A DNA stretch of 64,000 nt from Mesorhizobium sp. YM1C-6-2 (GCF_003666685.1 NZ_RCIZ01000004.1:372001-436000); one strand, 5' to 3'; positions 1-8,765 are shown, counted from the first letter of the stretch. Notes: generated by a model from the sequence alone, not told the origin. Program-made: numbers and translations.

Positions 1-380
1 AGGTCGCCGAAGGTGTCGACCACCTCCGAGCCGCGATTGGGCGGCGCCAGCATGACGACGCGGCCGAGGTTTTCCGGACGCTCCTGCTTCAGCCATGCGC
101 GCAGCAGGATGCCGCCCATGGAGTGGGTGACGAAGTCGATGCGGTCGGCCTTGCCGCACTTCGCCACCGACGTGTCGACATAGGCGATCAAAGCTTCGAT
201 GGGTTCGTCCACGGAAGGATAGGTTTCGCTGACGACGGTGAAGTCGAAGCTTTTCAGCGTCTCTTCCATCAGGAGGAAGGACGTCTCCGTGCGGGCCAGC
301 CCGTGCAGCAGGACGACGCAGTCCTTCGCAAGGGCCGCCGTCGAGAGCAACGAGAACAGGAGCGCGGCCGCAAATCGCAT
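1..380 (-). CDS. Secreted alpha/beta hydrolase (lipase-like), truncated by window edge
   Basis: The first 126 residues are visible; the gene runs off the left edge. The N-terminus is a clear signal peptide (basic start, then [12 protein letters not shown] with cleavage after ALA). An oxyanion-hole-type LLHG lies at residues 24-27 and the nucleophile elbow THSMGG puts the likely catalytic serine at residue 87; the following [10 protein letters not shown] stretch is typical of lipase/esterase-like alpha/beta hydrolases. It is therefore probably an exported or periplasmic esterase or lipase. The catalytic Asp and His lie outside the window. The ATG was chosen because the signal peptide begins there; no strong ribosome site is visible. 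Confidence 0.8.
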   Translation of the reverse strand, partial: MRFAAALLFSLLSTAALAKDCVVLLHGLARTETSFLLMEETLKSFDFTVVSETYPSVDEPIEALIAYVDTSVAKCGKADRIDFVTHSMGGILLRAWLKQERPENLGRVVMLAPPNRGSEVVDTFGD

Positions 381-438
381 GCGGAAAGCTAGTCCGGATC
401 GGGGGCCGGCCACAAGAGAACGCGGCGGCCGGAAAGAG

Positions 439-786
439 TCAGGAAACCGGATCGGGTACGGTCTGCCCGAGCGGGCGCAGGTTCGCCGAGGCAAGGATCG
501 AATCGAGCAGGCCCGGAAAGCGCCGGTCGAGATCGTCGCGGCGAAGCGTGATCAGCCTGGAGGTGCCGACCGCCTCGGTGCGCGTCACGCCCGCCTCGCG
601 CAGCTTGGCGAGATGATAGCTGAGATTGGTCTTCGATCCGAGGTCGAGGAACTGGCCGCAGGACAGCGGCTTGCCCTCGTTGCGGGCGAGATAGGCGACG
701 ATGCCGAGCCGGGTCGAATCGCCGAGCACGCCAAGGATGGCGGCGAGGTCGAGCTGGTCGGTTGAGGGTTGGGGCAGCAGGGCCAT
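439..786 (-). CDS. ArsR-family winged-helix transcriptional regulator
   Basis: A 115-residue protein with an ArsR-type winged helix: the [19 protein letters not shown] helix pair near residues 16-35 and the recognition region [19 protein letters not shown] near 50-68. No CxC-type metal site is visible, so it probably senses something other than a thiophilic metal. The ATG at 786 is preferred over longer openings because GGGAG lies just upstream. It is divergent from the MFS exporter at 927, with a dyad-rich intergenic region, so it most likely represses that exporter and possibly itself. Confidence 0.85.
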   Translation of the reverse strand: MALLPQPSTDQLDLAAILGVLGDSTRLGIVAYLARNEGKPLSCGQFLDLGSKTNLSYHLAKLREAGVTRTEAVGTSRLITLRRDDLDRRFPGLLDSILASANLRPLGQTVPDPVS

Positions 787-867
787 TCCCGTTTCTCCCG
801 GTGGAGCAAGTCTCCTCGTGAACCCGCGGCTCCCGACAAAAGGTGTCAGGAGCGCAACGTTGTTTCC

Positions 868-915
868 TTGACATATTTGCGGCACGGGTTCAATTGTTCA
901 ATGAATTTTGAACAA
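868..915 (+). promoter_or_regulatory. Promoter and candidate ArsR operator for the MFS gene
   Basis: A TTGACA hexamer at 868-873 is followed by overlapping dyads: GTTCAA (888-893) with TTGAAC (908-913), and TTGTTCA (894-900) with TGAACAA (909-915). The dyads cover the expected -10 and start region, the usual position for repressor binding. The -10 itself is weak. Binding by the divergent ArsR protein is an inference from position. Confidence 0.55.
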
Positions 916-926
916 AGGACAGTGCG

Positions 927-2105
927 ATGGACAGACGCCTCATATGGTTGGCAGTCGGCGCTTTCGCCACCAGCACGGTCGCCTTCGTCTTCGCCGGCCT
1001 GCTGCCGCTGATCTCCGCCTCCGCAAAAATCTCGATCGCCGAGGCCGGCCGTCTGATGACGGTCTTTTCGCTTTCCTATGCGATCGGTACGCCGATCCTC
1101 TCGACGCTGTTCGGCGCGGTCGATCGCCGCCGGGTGATCGCGTTGGCGCTTCTGTGCTTCATCGCCGGCAACGCGCTTGCCGCGGCAAGCGGCTCCTATC
1201 TCGGCCTGCTCGGCGCGCAGATCGTCATGGGCACGGCGGCCGGGCTCTTCGCCTCGACCGCCCAGGCAGCCGCGATCGCGCTGTCTTCGCCCGACCACCG
1301 CGCCCGCGCCGTCTCCGCCGTGCTCGGCGGCACCACGCTCGCCGTCGCCATCGGTGCGCCGCTCGGAGCGCTGATCGGCAACCTCGCCGGCTGGCGTTCC
1401 ACCTATCTCTTCATCGCCGCGCTCGCCTTCTTCTGCCTCGCCGTGCTGTGGCTGCGCCTGCCGCATGGGATATCAGGGGTGAAGCTGTCGCTGAAGGAGC
1501 GGGTGATGGTGATTGGCCGGCCGGGCGTGCTGCCCTCGCTTGTCGTCACCTTCCTCTATCTCACCGGCGGCTTCGCGGTGATCTGCTATTTCGGCCCGCT
1601 GGCCACGCAGGGCGCCGGCATGCCGGTGGCCATGGTGCCGGCCATGCTGCTGGTGTTCGGGCTCGGCGCCATCATCGGCAATTATTCGAGCGGCCAGCTC
1701 GCCGACCGGCTGGGCGCGACGCGGCTCGTCGCGCTGTCGCTCACCGGCTTCATCGCCGTCTGCCTGCTGCTGACGGCGGTGCTGGAATTCGCGCCAAGCC
1801 ATCTGGCCGGGCCGCTGCTGATCGCCCTGATGCTGCCCTGGGGCATCATCGGCTGGATGTTCCCGCCGGCGCAGGCGAGCCGGCTGGTCGCCGTGGCGCC
1901 CGAGCTTGCCAGCCTCACCATGCCGCTCAACGTGTCGGCCATGTATTTCGGCATCGCGCTCGGCAGTTTCGTCGGCGGCCAGGCGCTGGAACTGGCGCCG
2001 CCCGCCGAACTCGGGCTGATCGCGGCGGTGTTCTCGCTGGCGGCGCTCGGCGTGCTGGCTGCGAGCACGAGGCAAGCGCGCCGGCGCGGCTTCCAGCCGG
2101 GATAG
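927..2105 (+). CDS. MFS transporter (drug/sugar efflux type)
   Basis: A 392-residue protein, the usual length of a 12-helix major facilitator. Hydrophobic helices run through the sequence from LIWLAVGAFATSTVAFVFAG. The loop after helix 2 carries the RRRVIALALLCF region and a second-half loop carries SGQLADRLGATRLV, both typical of MFS exporters of the AraJ/Cmr group. The ATG at 927 follows AAAGGACAG. An ArsR-type regulator is encoded divergently, so efflux of a small toxic compound is likely; the substrate cannot be read from sequence. Confidence 0.88.
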   Translation: MDRRLIWLAVGAFATSTVAFVFAGLLPLISASAKISIAEAGRLMTVFSLSYAIGTPILSTLFGAVDRRRVIALALLCFIAGNALAAASGSYLGLLGAQIVMGTAAGLFASTAQAAAIALSSPDHRARAVSAVLGGTTLAVAIGAPLGALIGNLAGWRSTYLFIAALAFFCLAVLWLRLPHGISGVKLSLKERVMVIGRPGVLPSLVVTFLYLTGGFAVICYFGPLATQGAGMPVAMVPAMLLVFGLGAIIGNYSSGQLADRLGATRLVALSLTGFIAVCLLLTAVLEFAPSHLAGPLLIALMLPWGIIGWMFPPAQASRLVAVAPELASLTMPLNVSAMYFGIALGSFVGGQALELAPPAELGLIAAVFSLAALGVLAASTRQARRRGFQPG

Positions 2106-2106
2106 G

Positions 2107-2136
2107 CGCGGCCGCGGGCGGGCCGCGGCCGCGTTT
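2107..2136. terminator. Rho-independent-like terminator between convergent genes
   Basis: An 11-bp perfect stem, CGCGGCCGCGG (2107-2117) with CCGCGGCCGCG (2123-2133), has a 5-base loop and is followed by TTT. It sits right after the MFS stop codon and before the convergent reductase gene. The T-tract is short, so termination may be partial. Confidence 0.6.
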
Positions 2137-2147
2137 CGCCCGCCCGG

Positions 2148-2801
2148 TCAGGCAAGGTTCTTCCGGCGCTCCAGCTCGGCCTCGGTCGGCGTCTCCATCG
2201 CAAAGGAGCCGGTCTGCACTTCGCCGTCCCGCTCGTAGGAAGCGATCACCACGCCGGTGGTCGAAACCTTGCTGAAGGCGAGCTTCATCGCGGCGGGCAT
2301 CGCCCCGTCGCCGAAGAGCTTCTTGCCGGGGCCGAGCACGAGCGGCATCACCATGAGCTGGAAGCGGTCGATCAGGTCGTGCGCCAGCAGTGTCTGGATG
2401 AGCTCGCTCGACCCCTGGATGAGAAGGTCCGGCCCGTCCTCGCGCTTCAGCGCCGCGATCGCGCCCGGAATATCGTCGCCGAGCGGCTTCGTGTTCTTCC
2501 AGGTCAGGCTGCCGGGCCGATGCGTGGCGACATATTTGGTCACCTTGTCGAAGAGCGGACCGATCGGGTCGTCGGTGACATAAGGCCAATGCGCGGCGAA
2601 GATATCGTAGGTCTTGCGACCGAGAAGCAGGTCGAAGGGCCTGTCGAACATCTCGCCGATGACGCCGAAGAGCACGTCGTCGAAGTAGCTGGTCGCCCAG
2701 CCGCCGAACTTGAAGCCGCCGGTCGGGTCTTCCTCCGGGCCGCCCGGCGCCTGCATGACGCCGTCGAGACTGACGAAGGTGGCTGCGATGATCTTCCTCA
2801 T
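2148..2801 (-). CDS. RibD C-terminal/dihydrofolate-reductase-like oxidoreductase
   Basis: A 217-residue protein with the RibD_C (DHFR-like) fold pattern: RKIIAATFVSLDGVMQAPGG at the start, LLLGRKTYDIFAAHWPY in the middle, and VMPLVLGPGKKLFGDG near the end. This family uses NADPH, but stand-alone members are mostly uncharacterised reductases and are not true folate enzymes. The ATG at 2801 has AGGAGAAAGATC just upstream. A longer open frame exists but lacks a ribosome site. It is not linked to riboflavin genes here, so a role in riboflavin synthesis is not supported. Confidence 0.85.
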   Translation of the reverse strand: MRKIIAATFVSLDGVMQAPGGPEEDPTGGFKFGGWATSYFDDVLFGVIGEMFDRPFDLLLGRKTYDIFAAHWPYVTDDPIGPLFDKVTKYVATHRPGSLTWKNTKPLGDDIPGAIAALKREDGPDLLIQGSSELIQTLLAHDLIDRFQLMVMPLVLGPGKKLFGDGAMPAAMKLAFSKVSTTGVVIASYERDGEVQTGSFAMETPTEAELERRKNLA

Positions 2802-2937
2802 GATCTTTCTCCTGTTGCTGGCAGGTCTCCGGTCGAGAGCCGGCCTTGCCAAGACGACGTATGACGCGACGGGGATTCGACAGGGGCCGGAAAACTTTCC
2901 CGATGTTCGCGCCGGGCCGCAGCCGGGACCGGAGCCC

Positions 2938-2962
2938 GGAACCAGACCCTCGGCCAACCGTT
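2938..2962 (+). promoter_or_regulatory. EcfG-type general stress promoter
   Basis: GGAAC at 2938-2942 and CGTT at 2959-2962 are separated by exactly 16 bases. This matches the known EcfG (RpoE2) consensus GGAAC-N16/17-CGTT of Rhizobiales. It is 41 bases upstream of a small basic protein gene on the same strand. Confidence 0.65.
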
Positions 2963-3002
2963 GAGGCTGACGGCGAACGGCCGCCATTCAAGGGAGATTT
3001 CC

Positions 3003-3188
3003 ATGGGCATCGAGCAGGCGCCTACGAAGGAAGGCCGCGAGGCGGCGCGGGGACTGCGCAAGGCCGCGGCGAAGGAAGAACGCAAGGTCGAGGCGGAGAA
3101 GGGCAGCCCGCTGAAGAAGGGCGCGAAGCGCTTCGACGAACGCTCGCGAAGCTCCGACGGCAAGGGTGCCGCGAGCAAGCAGCGCTAG
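3003..3188 (+). CDS. Small lysine-rich protein, predicted general stress gene
   Basis: A 61-residue, highly charged protein with no membrane segment or known domain: MGIEQAPTKEGREAARGLRK, then alternating Lys, Glu and Ala, with a basic tail ending GKGAASKQR. The ATG at 3003 has AGGGAGAT upstream and is preferred over an in-frame upstream start. An EcfG-type promoter lies 41 bases upstream, which suggests expression in the general stress response. The composition is that of a disordered, soluble protein. Function unknown; nucleic acid binding is possible from the charge but not shown. Confidence 0.7.
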   Translation: MGIEQAPTKEGREAARGLRKAAAKEERKVEAEKGSPLKKGAKRFDERSRSSDGKGAASKQR

Positions 3189-3304
3189 CTCTATCTGTTC
3201 GTACCGTCATGAAAAACCTTGTGACTTGGCTGGGCGCTTCGGCTAGGTTTCGGACGATGCGGCCGGTCCTGTCGGCCCACGAGATGCATTGAGGGAATTG
3301 CGTC

Positions 3305-4234
3305 ATGCGTTGGAAAGGCCGTCGCCAGAGCGACAACGTCGAGGACATGCGGGGCAGCAGCGGAGGCGGCTTCGGGCGCGGCATGCCGGGCGGGCTCGGG
3401 CGCAACCCCATCCGCATCCCGATGGGCGGCCGCGCCGGCGGCGGCGGACTGTCGACCATCATCATCCTTGTCGTGCTGTTCTTCGCGCTGAGGGCATGCG
3501 GCATCGACCCGCTGCAGATTCTCGCTGGCGGCAATGGCGGCCAGGTCGGCGTGCCCGGCGGCGGCGGGCAGGTCACGCAGGGCCAGCCCCGCGCTTCCGA
3601 CGAGATGACGCAGTTCGTCTCCACCGTGCTCGCCGAGACTGAAGACGTCTGGAACGGCATCTTCCAGGCAGAGGGCCTAAAATACGAGGAGCCCCAGCTC
3701 GTCCTGTTCGCCGGTCAGGTGAAGTCGGCCTGCGGCTTCGCGTCCTCCGCCTCCGGCCCGTTCTATTGCCCGGGCGACAGGAAGGTCTATCTCGACACCT
3801 CCTTCTTCGACCAGCTCGACCGCCAGTTCGGCGCGTCCGGCGACTTCGCCCAGGCCTATGTCATCGCGCATGAGGTCGGCCACCACATCCAGAACCTCAC
3901 CGGCATCCTGCCGAAGTTCAACCAGATGCGGCAGCAGATGAGCGAGGCCGAGGCCAACCAGATGTCGATGCGCGTCGAGCTTCAGGCCGACTGCTTCGCC
4001 GGCGTCTGGGGCCACTACACGGCGCAGAAGGGACTGCTGGAGCAGGGCGACGTCGAGGAGGCGCTGAACGCGGCGCAGCAGATCGGCGACGACACGCTGC
4101 AGAAGCGCATGCAGGGCTATGTCGTGCCCGAGAGCTTCAACCACGGCACCTCGGAGCAGCGCCAGAAATGGTTCGCGGCCGGGCTGCAGTCGGGCAAGCT
4201 GTCCTCCTGCGACACCTTCAACAACCCGATCTGA
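3305..4234 (+). CDS. Neutral zinc metallopeptidase, YpfJ-like
   Basis: A 309-residue protein. After a Gly/Arg-rich N-terminus, one membrane helix (about residues 49-63, STIIILVVLFFALRA) should anchor it with the catalytic domain outside the cytoplasmic face. The domain carries HEVGHHIQ at 189-196, an HExxH zinc motif, and a downstream VELQADCFAGVWGHY segment that provides the third ligand in this family (Zn_peptidase, PF04228-type). Its length is normal for the family. The biological substrate of these peptidases is not established. The start gives the expected MRWKGRR N-terminus. Confidence 0.9.
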   Translation: MRWKGRRQSDNVEDMRGSSGGGFGRGMPGGLGRNPIRIPMGGRAGGGGLSTIIILVVLFFALRACGIDPLQILAGGNGGQVGVPGGGGQVTQGQPRASDEMTQFVSTVLAETEDVWNGIFQAEGLKYEEPQLVLFAGQVKSACGFASSASGPFYCPGDRKVYLDTSFFDQLDRQFGASGDFAQAYVIAHEVGHHIQNLTGILPKFNQMRQQMSEAEANQMSMRVELQADCFAGVWGHYTAQKGLLEQGDVEEALNAAQQIGDDTLQKRMQGYVVPESFNHGTSEQRQKWFAAGLQSGKLSSCDTFNNPI

Positions 4235-4335
4235 GGTCGGCGGTCACCATCGGGTGAGGGCGCGATAGCCGCGCCCGCCCGGACTATGTCGGATGCCATC
4301 TTGTCATACCGGGCCGGCGCCGCGCGCCGTTCCGG

Positions 4336-5400
4336 TCAGAGCCGCGAGGAGATCGCCTTGCGCGGCTCGGCGGCGGCCGGATCGGCTGCCGGTTGCTGGG
4401 GTGCCGGCTTTGCCGCGGCAGGGGCCGTCGATTTCGCCGCCTGCTGCTGCTTCTGCGGCGCCGCCCTTGAGGCCGTCGACAGATAGCTCTTGTAGATCCA
4501 GCCGGTACGGCCTTCGTAAGAGATCTGGCACCAGCCGTCGCAGGAGAGCACGCTCACCGCCGAGCCGGCGGGCACGACCGTCAGCACGCCGGCGCCCTTC
4601 TTCGGGCTGGAGCGCATGTTGACCGCCGTGGTGACGCGTGCCGCGCTGCCGCCGGTGGTCGTTGGCTTGGTGACCGTGCGCACCGTGCCGTCTGCGTCGT
4701 CCTCGCCCGAGGCTTGCCCGGCAAGACCGCCGACGTCGACGCCGGGAAGCGATGCGACCTCGGTCTCTTCTGCGGCGGCCTGCGGCTGGGCCTTCTCCGC
4801 CTTCTGGCGTTTCGGCTTGTTGACCGCCTCACCGGGGGCGGGCTCGGCATAGGAGGTGATCGCCGCCGTCTGCGTCCCGTCGGCGGCGTCTGCCGTGAAG
4901 GGCTCGGCCTTCGGCGCATGCTCATGGGGTGCGTCGCCTTCCGGAACCGTGCCGGCCCGGACGACGGGGCTCGCGGTCGGGTCTTCGGTCGGCAGCTCGA
5001 TCGCATGTTCGGGGCCGATCGCCACCTTGGCGATCGCCGCCGGATCGGGCGCCTGGACCGCGATCTCGGCCTTCGGCGGCTGCACCGTCTCGCCGGGCGC
5101 CGTGGCCGGCCTGGCGAGGGCCGCGACCTTGGTTTCGACCGCCGTCTCGACGGCCTTCGCCATGACGGGCTTGACCGCGGCAGGCTTCACCGTGACGGGC
5201 GCTTCAGCTTCGCGGGCGAGCGCGCGGTCGGCCAGATAGTCCACGAAAAGCGCGCTCGCGGCGCCGACGCCGACCACGATCGCGGCGGCCGCCGAAAGGC
5301 TCGCGATGCGTCGCGCCTTGCCGGTCGACGGCTGGCTGGACCTGTTCAGGAACTGTCTCTTCGGCGCGGCAACGGCGCCGACCCTCAGGGGACTCTTCAC
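4336..5400 (-). CDS. Membrane-anchored bacterial SH3-domain protein
   Basis: A 354-residue protein starting at GTG (5400), with GGAGATGAG upstream. One N-terminal transmembrane helix (about residues 33-53) is followed by a long Ala/Pro/Glu-rich linker, then a bacterial SH3 (SH3b) domain near 230-300 with VNMRSSPKKGAGVLTVVPAG and GWCQISYEGRTGWIYKSYL, then a Gln/Ala/Pro-rich tail. SH3b domains in such proteins usually bind the cell wall, so it is probably anchored in the inner membrane and reaches into the periplasm. The CDGWCQ pair could form a disulfide. Exact role unknown. Confidence 0.85.
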   Translation of the reverse strand: MKSPLRVGAVAAPKRQFLNRSSQPSTGKARRIASLSAAAAIVVGVGAASALFVDYLADRALAREAEAPVTVKPAAVKPVMAKAVETAVETKVAALARPATAPGETVQPPKAEIAVQAPDPAAIAKVAIGPEHAIELPTEDPTASPVVRAGTVPEGDAPHEHAPKAEPFTADAADGTQTAAITSYAEPAPGEAVNKPKRQKAEKAQPQAAAEETEVASLPGVDVGGLAGQASGEDDADGTVRTVTKPTTTGGSAARVTTAVNMRSSPKKGAGVLTVVPAGSAVSVLSCDGWCQISYEGRTGWIYKSYLSTASRAAPQKQQQAAKSTAPAAAKPAPQQPAADPAAAEPRKAISSRL

Positions 5401-5441
5401 AACTCATCTCCACGCAAGCCCCCACCCGCGTGTTTATTCAT

Positions 5442-5470
5442 TGTTTAGAATTATGGCAGAGCTTGGTCAA
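5442..5470 (-). promoter_or_regulatory. Candidate sigma-70 promoter for the SH3-domain gene
   Basis: Read on the minus strand, TTGACC (5470-5465) is followed after 17 bases by TAAACA (5447-5442), in an unusually AT-rich stretch upstream of the gene starting at 5400. Confidence 0.45.
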
Positions 5471-5538
5471 TAATCCCCTAAATAATAGGCATTTAGCACG
5501 ATTTCGGTCAAAATCGGCTAACGGTCGCCCCCGGAATC

Positions 5539-6762
5539 TCAGCGCTCGGCCAGCGCCGGCTCGCCGCGGCGCTCGCGGATGAGGTTGACGAAGCGCTTGA
5601 AGAGGTAGTGGGAGTCCTGCGGGCCGGGCGAGGCCTCGGGGTGATGCTGCACCGAAAATACTGGCCGGCCGGTGAGCGCGATGCCGCAGTTCGAGCCGTC
5701 GAACAGCGAGACGTGGGTCTCCTCGACGCCCTCGGGGAGCGATTCCGCATCGACCGCGAAGCCGTGGTTCATCGAGACGATCTCGACCTTGCCGGTGGTG
5801 TGATCCTTGACCGGATGGTTGGCGCCGTGGTGGCCCTGGTGCATCTTCTCGGTCCTGCCGCCGAGCGCCAGCGCCAGCATCTGGTGTCCCAAGCAGATGC
5901 CGAAGACGGGGATTTCGGTCTTGAGCAGGTCCTGGATGACCGGCACCGCATATTTGCCCGTCGCCGCCGGATCGCCGGGGCCGTTGGAAAGGAAGATGCC
6001 GTCGGGCTGCATAGCCAGGATCTCGGCCGACGAGGTCTGCGCCGGCACCACCGTGACCTTGGCGCCGAGCCCGGCGAGCAGGCGAAGGATGTTGCGCTTC
6101 ACGCCGTAGTCGATGGCGACGACATGCATGGAGGCGTCAGTCTGCTCGCCGTAACCCTCGTTCCACACCCACGGCGTCTCGCGCCAGACCGACGACTGCC
6201 CGGAGGTGACCTCCTTGGCCAGGTCGAGATCGACGAGGCCGTGCCAGGCCGCGGCGCGCGCCTTCAGCTCGTCGAGGTCGAAGACGCCGTCCGACGCATG
6301 GGCGATCACCGCGTTGGGCATGCCCTTCTCGCGGATCAGCGCGGTGAGCGCGCGCGTGTCGATGCCGGACATGGCGACGACGCCGCGCCGCTTCAGCCAC
6401 TGGTCGAGGTCGGTGGCCGCCCGGTAGTTGGACGGGTTGGTGACGTCGGCCTTGAACACCGCGCCGACCGCGCCGTGGCGGGCCGCGGGCGTCAGGTCTT
6501 CCTGGTCCTCGTCATTGGCGCCGATATTGCCGATATGCGGGAAGGTGAAGGTGACGATCTGGCCGGCGTAGGACGGATCGGTGAGGATCTCCTGGTAGCC
6601 GGTCAGCGCCGTGTTGAAGCAGACCTCGGCGACCGCGCTTCCCGTCGCGCCGAGCCCGCGTCCCTCGATCACCGTGCCGTCGGCGAGCACCAGAAGGGCG
6701 GTGGGCTTTTCGGCGGACCAGGCGGCGGTCCCGGCTTCGGTCCCTGGGGCGGTCACGGTCAT
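5539..6762 (-). CDS. carA: Carbamoyl-phosphate synthase, glutamine-hydrolysing small subunit
   Basis: A 407-residue CarA. It hydrolyses glutamine and passes ammonia to CarB to make carbamoyl phosphate for arginine and pyrimidine synthesis. The N-terminal CPSase_sm domain contains EVCFNTALTGYQEILTDPSY and the Rhizobiales-type FPHIGNIGANDED. The C-terminal class I amidotransferase has the nucleophile Cys290 in FGICLGHQ, with the catalytic His/Glu in VQHHPEASPGP. The ATG at 6762 has GGAGAG upstream; a longer frame reaching 6876 lacks one. carB is not in the window. Confidence 0.97.
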   Translation of the reverse strand: MTVTAPGTEAGTAAWSAEKPTALLVLADGTVIEGRGLGATGSAVAEVCFNTALTGYQEILTDPSYAGQIVTFTFPHIGNIGANDEDQEDLTPAARHGAVGAVFKADVTNPSNYRAATDLDQWLKRRGVVAMSGIDTRALTALIREKGMPNAVIAHASDGVFDLDELKARAAAWHGLVDLDLAKEVTSGQSSVWRETPWVWNEGYGEQTDASMHVVAIDYGVKRNILRLLAGLGAKVTVVPAQTSSAEILAMQPDGIFLSNGPGDPAATGKYAVPVIQDLLKTEIPVFGICLGHQMLALALGGRTEKMHQGHHGANHPVKDHTTGKVEIVSMNHGFAVDAESLPEGVEETHVSLFDGSNCGIALTGRPVFSVQHHPEASPGPQDSHYLFKRFVNLIRERRGEPALAER

Positions 6763-6970
6763 GGCTTCTCTCCGGAGCGGCGGCGGTCGTGCAAAATTTG
6801 CGTGCGGCGAAACGCGGCCGGCAAATTCCTCGCCTCCGCGCACAGGTCTAATGTAGTTCGTGCAAGGCCCGGTCAATAGGGGAAGGGGGCGGGTGCGTCA
6901 ATGGATGCTGGCCGCCGAGGGTTTTGTCAGGCTATCATTTTTGCTCCTGGCGTCAGGCGAGGGGGCGGGA

Positions 6971-7735
6971 ATGTTCAAATCCCTGAAAGGGAAGACGGCG
7001 ATCGTCACCGGCGCGAGCAAGGGGATCGGGCGCGGCATCGCCCGGCGGCTGGGAGAGGCCGGGCTGAATGTCATGGTGGTCAGCCGGACAATTGCCGATG
7101 CCGAGAGCGTCGCCGCCGAGATCGGCCCCAACGCCCAGGCCTTCGCGGCCGACGTCACCAGCCCGGATGACTGCGCGGCGATGGCCGCGGCCGCCGTGAA
7201 CCGCTATGGCGGCATCGACATATTATGCGCCAACGCAGGGATATTTCCTTCCGCGCGCCTCGGCGAGATGACGCCGGCGGATTTCGACCACGTCGTCAGG
7301 ACCAACCTCACCGGAACCTTCCTCGCCGTTTCGGCCGTATTGCCGGCGATGAAAAGCAGCCGCTGGGGCCGGATCGTCATCACCTCCTCGATAACCGGCC
7401 CGATCACCGGCTTTGCCGGCTGGTCCCATTACGGCGCCTCGAAAGCCGGCCAGCTCGGCTTCATGCGCTCGGCCGCGCTCGAACTGGCGCCGTGGAACAT
7501 CACCATCAACGCGGTGATGCCGGGCAATATCCTGACGGAAGGGCTGGACGGGCTCGGCAGCGACTATTTCAAGGCGATGGAGGCGTCGATCCCGATGAAG
7601 CGCCTGGGTGCCGTCGAGGATATCGCCAATGCCGTGCTGTTCTTTGCGTCGGAGGAGGCGGCCTATGTGACCGGCCAGACGCTCGTCGTCGACGGCGGTC
7701 AGGTCCTGCCTGAAACAATTGCGGCAATGGGCTGA
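6971..7735 (+). CDS. Short-chain dehydrogenase/reductase, FabG-like
   Basis: A 254-residue classical SDR. The cofactor motif TGASKGIG is at residues 13-20, NAG appears in ILCANAGIF, and the catalytic Ser and YxxxK are in ITSSITGP and SHYGASKAG. The C-terminus has the usual VTGQTLVVDGGQVLPE. It resembles 3-oxoacyl-ACP reductases and generic alcohol dehydrogenases; it is not near fatty acid genes, so a primary FabG role is unproven. The ATG at 6971 was chosen because the SDR fold begins there (GGGGGCGGGA upstream). A 17-base gap precedes the membrane protein gene at 7753. Confidence 0.9.
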   Translation: MFKSLKGKTAIVTGASKGIGRGIARRLGEAGLNVMVVSRTIADAESVAAEIGPNAQAFAADVTSPDDCAAMAAAAVNRYGGIDILCANAGIFPSARLGEMTPADFDHVVRTNLTGTFLAVSAVLPAMKSSRWGRIVITSSITGPITGFAGWSHYGASKAGQLGFMRSAALELAPWNITINAVMPGNILTEGLDGLGSDYFKAMEASIPMKRLGAVEDIANAVLFFASEEAAYVTGQTLVVDGGQVLPETIAAMG

Positions 7736-7752
7736 GGAGCCAGGATAGCGCC

Positions 7753-8217
7753 ATGTATCTCGCCATCGTCATCCTGCTCATGGTCATGCTGCCGGTGGGC
7801 TCTATCCTCACCGAATGGGCCAGCGCGCCTATCGCCACGCCGCTGATGCTGCTCGTCGGCAAGTGGTTCGTGTTCTGGTCGGCCGGCGTGCGGCTGCTGC
7901 TGGCCGGCATCAAACAATTCTTCCAGCCGCAGTTCACCGCGCATGAAATCTTCAAGATGAAGACGGACGAGGCGTTGCCGATCGTCAGGGAACTCGGCGT
8001 CGCCAATTTCGCGGTCGGCGTGCTGGGGACGGCGTCGCTTTTCGCGCCAAGCTTCGTCCTGCCCGTGGCGATCGCCGGGGCTATCTTCTACGGCGTCGCC
8101 GGCGCCCAGCACGTCACGCAGAAGGATAAATCGGGGAACGAGAGCCTGGCGATGGCGACGGATATCCTCGCTTTTGTGGTGCTCGCCGCCTATGTCGTCT
8201 ATGTGTGGATGGGCTAG
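7753..8217 (+). CDS. DUF6790-like integral membrane protein
   Basis: A 154-residue protein with about four transmembrane helices (residues 3-20, 33-50, 85-115 and 132-152). The pattern ILLMVMLPVGS, GKWFVFWSAGVRLLLAG and GVAGAQHV resembles the uncharacterised DUF6790 family. It follows the SDR gene closely and is followed after 35 bases by the GatB/YqeY gene, so these three may be co-transcribed. No function can be given. Confidence 0.75.
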   Translation: MYLAIVILLMVMLPVGSILTEWASAPIATPLMLLVGKWFVFWSAGVRLLLAGIKQFFQPQFTAHEIFKMKTDEALPIVRELGVANFAVGVLGTASLFAPSFVLPVAIAGAIFYGVAGAQHVTQKDKSGNESLAMATDILAFVVLAAYVVYVWMG

Positions 8218-8252
8218 AAACCGCGCGGGCTGACCGCCGCGAGGAGAATCGA

Positions 8253-8702
8253 ATGCGTGAGAAGATCACCGAGGCGCTGAAGACGGCGCTGAAATCGGGC
8301 GACAAACAGCGGGCGTCGACGCTTCGCATGATGAATGCGGCGATCCAGGACCGCGACATCGCCAACCGCGGCACGGGCAAGGGACCGGCCGGCGACGAGG
8401 AGGTGCTGCAGATCCTGACCAAGATGGTGAAGCAGCGTCAGGAATCGGCCAAGGCCTTCGAGGACGGCAACCGCCCGGAACTCGCGGCGACGGAGAACGC
8501 CGAGATCGCGATCATCAACGGCTTCCTGCCGAGCCAGATGGACGAGGCGGACGCCAGGGCCGCGATCGGCCAGGCCATCCGCGACACCGGCGCCGCCGGC
8601 GTGCGCGACATGGGCAAGGTCATGGCCGAGCTGAAGGCGAAGTACACGGGCCAGATGGATTTCGGTAAGGCGAGCGGCTGGGTGAAGGAGCTGCTGCAGT
8701 AG
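8253..8702 (+). CDS. GatB/YqeY-domain protein
   Basis: A 149-residue protein of the YqeY family, related to the tail domain of the tRNA amidotransferase subunit GatB. Motifs: REKITEALKTALKSGDKQR at the start, EEVLQILTKMVKQRQESA, INGFLPSQM, and ARDMGKVMAELKAKY-like text near the end (here VRDMGKVMAELKAKYTGQMD). The family is thought to interact with tRNA or aminoacyl-tRNA enzymes, but its function is not firmly known. In Rhizobiales it commonly lies between carA and dnaG, as here. The ATG at 8253 follows GAGGAGAATCG. Confidence 0.93.
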   Translation: MREKITEALKTALKSGDKQRASTLRMMNAAIQDRDIANRGTGKGPAGDEEVLQILTKMVKQRQESAKAFEDGNRPELAATENAEIAIINGFLPSQMDEADARAAIGQAIRDTGAAGVRDMGKVMAELKAKYTGQMDFGKASGWVKELLQ

Positions 8703-8765
8703 GCAGGCGGCAAGGAGCGGGTTGCCGGTCGGTTGCCTAAAGAGGGCCTTCAGGGGAGCTTTTCA

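Noticed and set aside
123..765. Plus-strand open frames over the left end
   Set aside because: They are shadows of the minus-strand hydrolase and ArsR genes; composition is Arg/Ala/Gly-rich without domain motifs.
3283..3295. GATGCATTGAGGG also found near 21989
   Set aside because: A 13-base match between two places in 64 kb is expected by chance; contexts are unrelated.
5499..5516. CGATTT/AAATCG hairpin after carA considered as a terminator
   Set aside because: Only a 6-bp weak stem without a T-tract on the carA strand.
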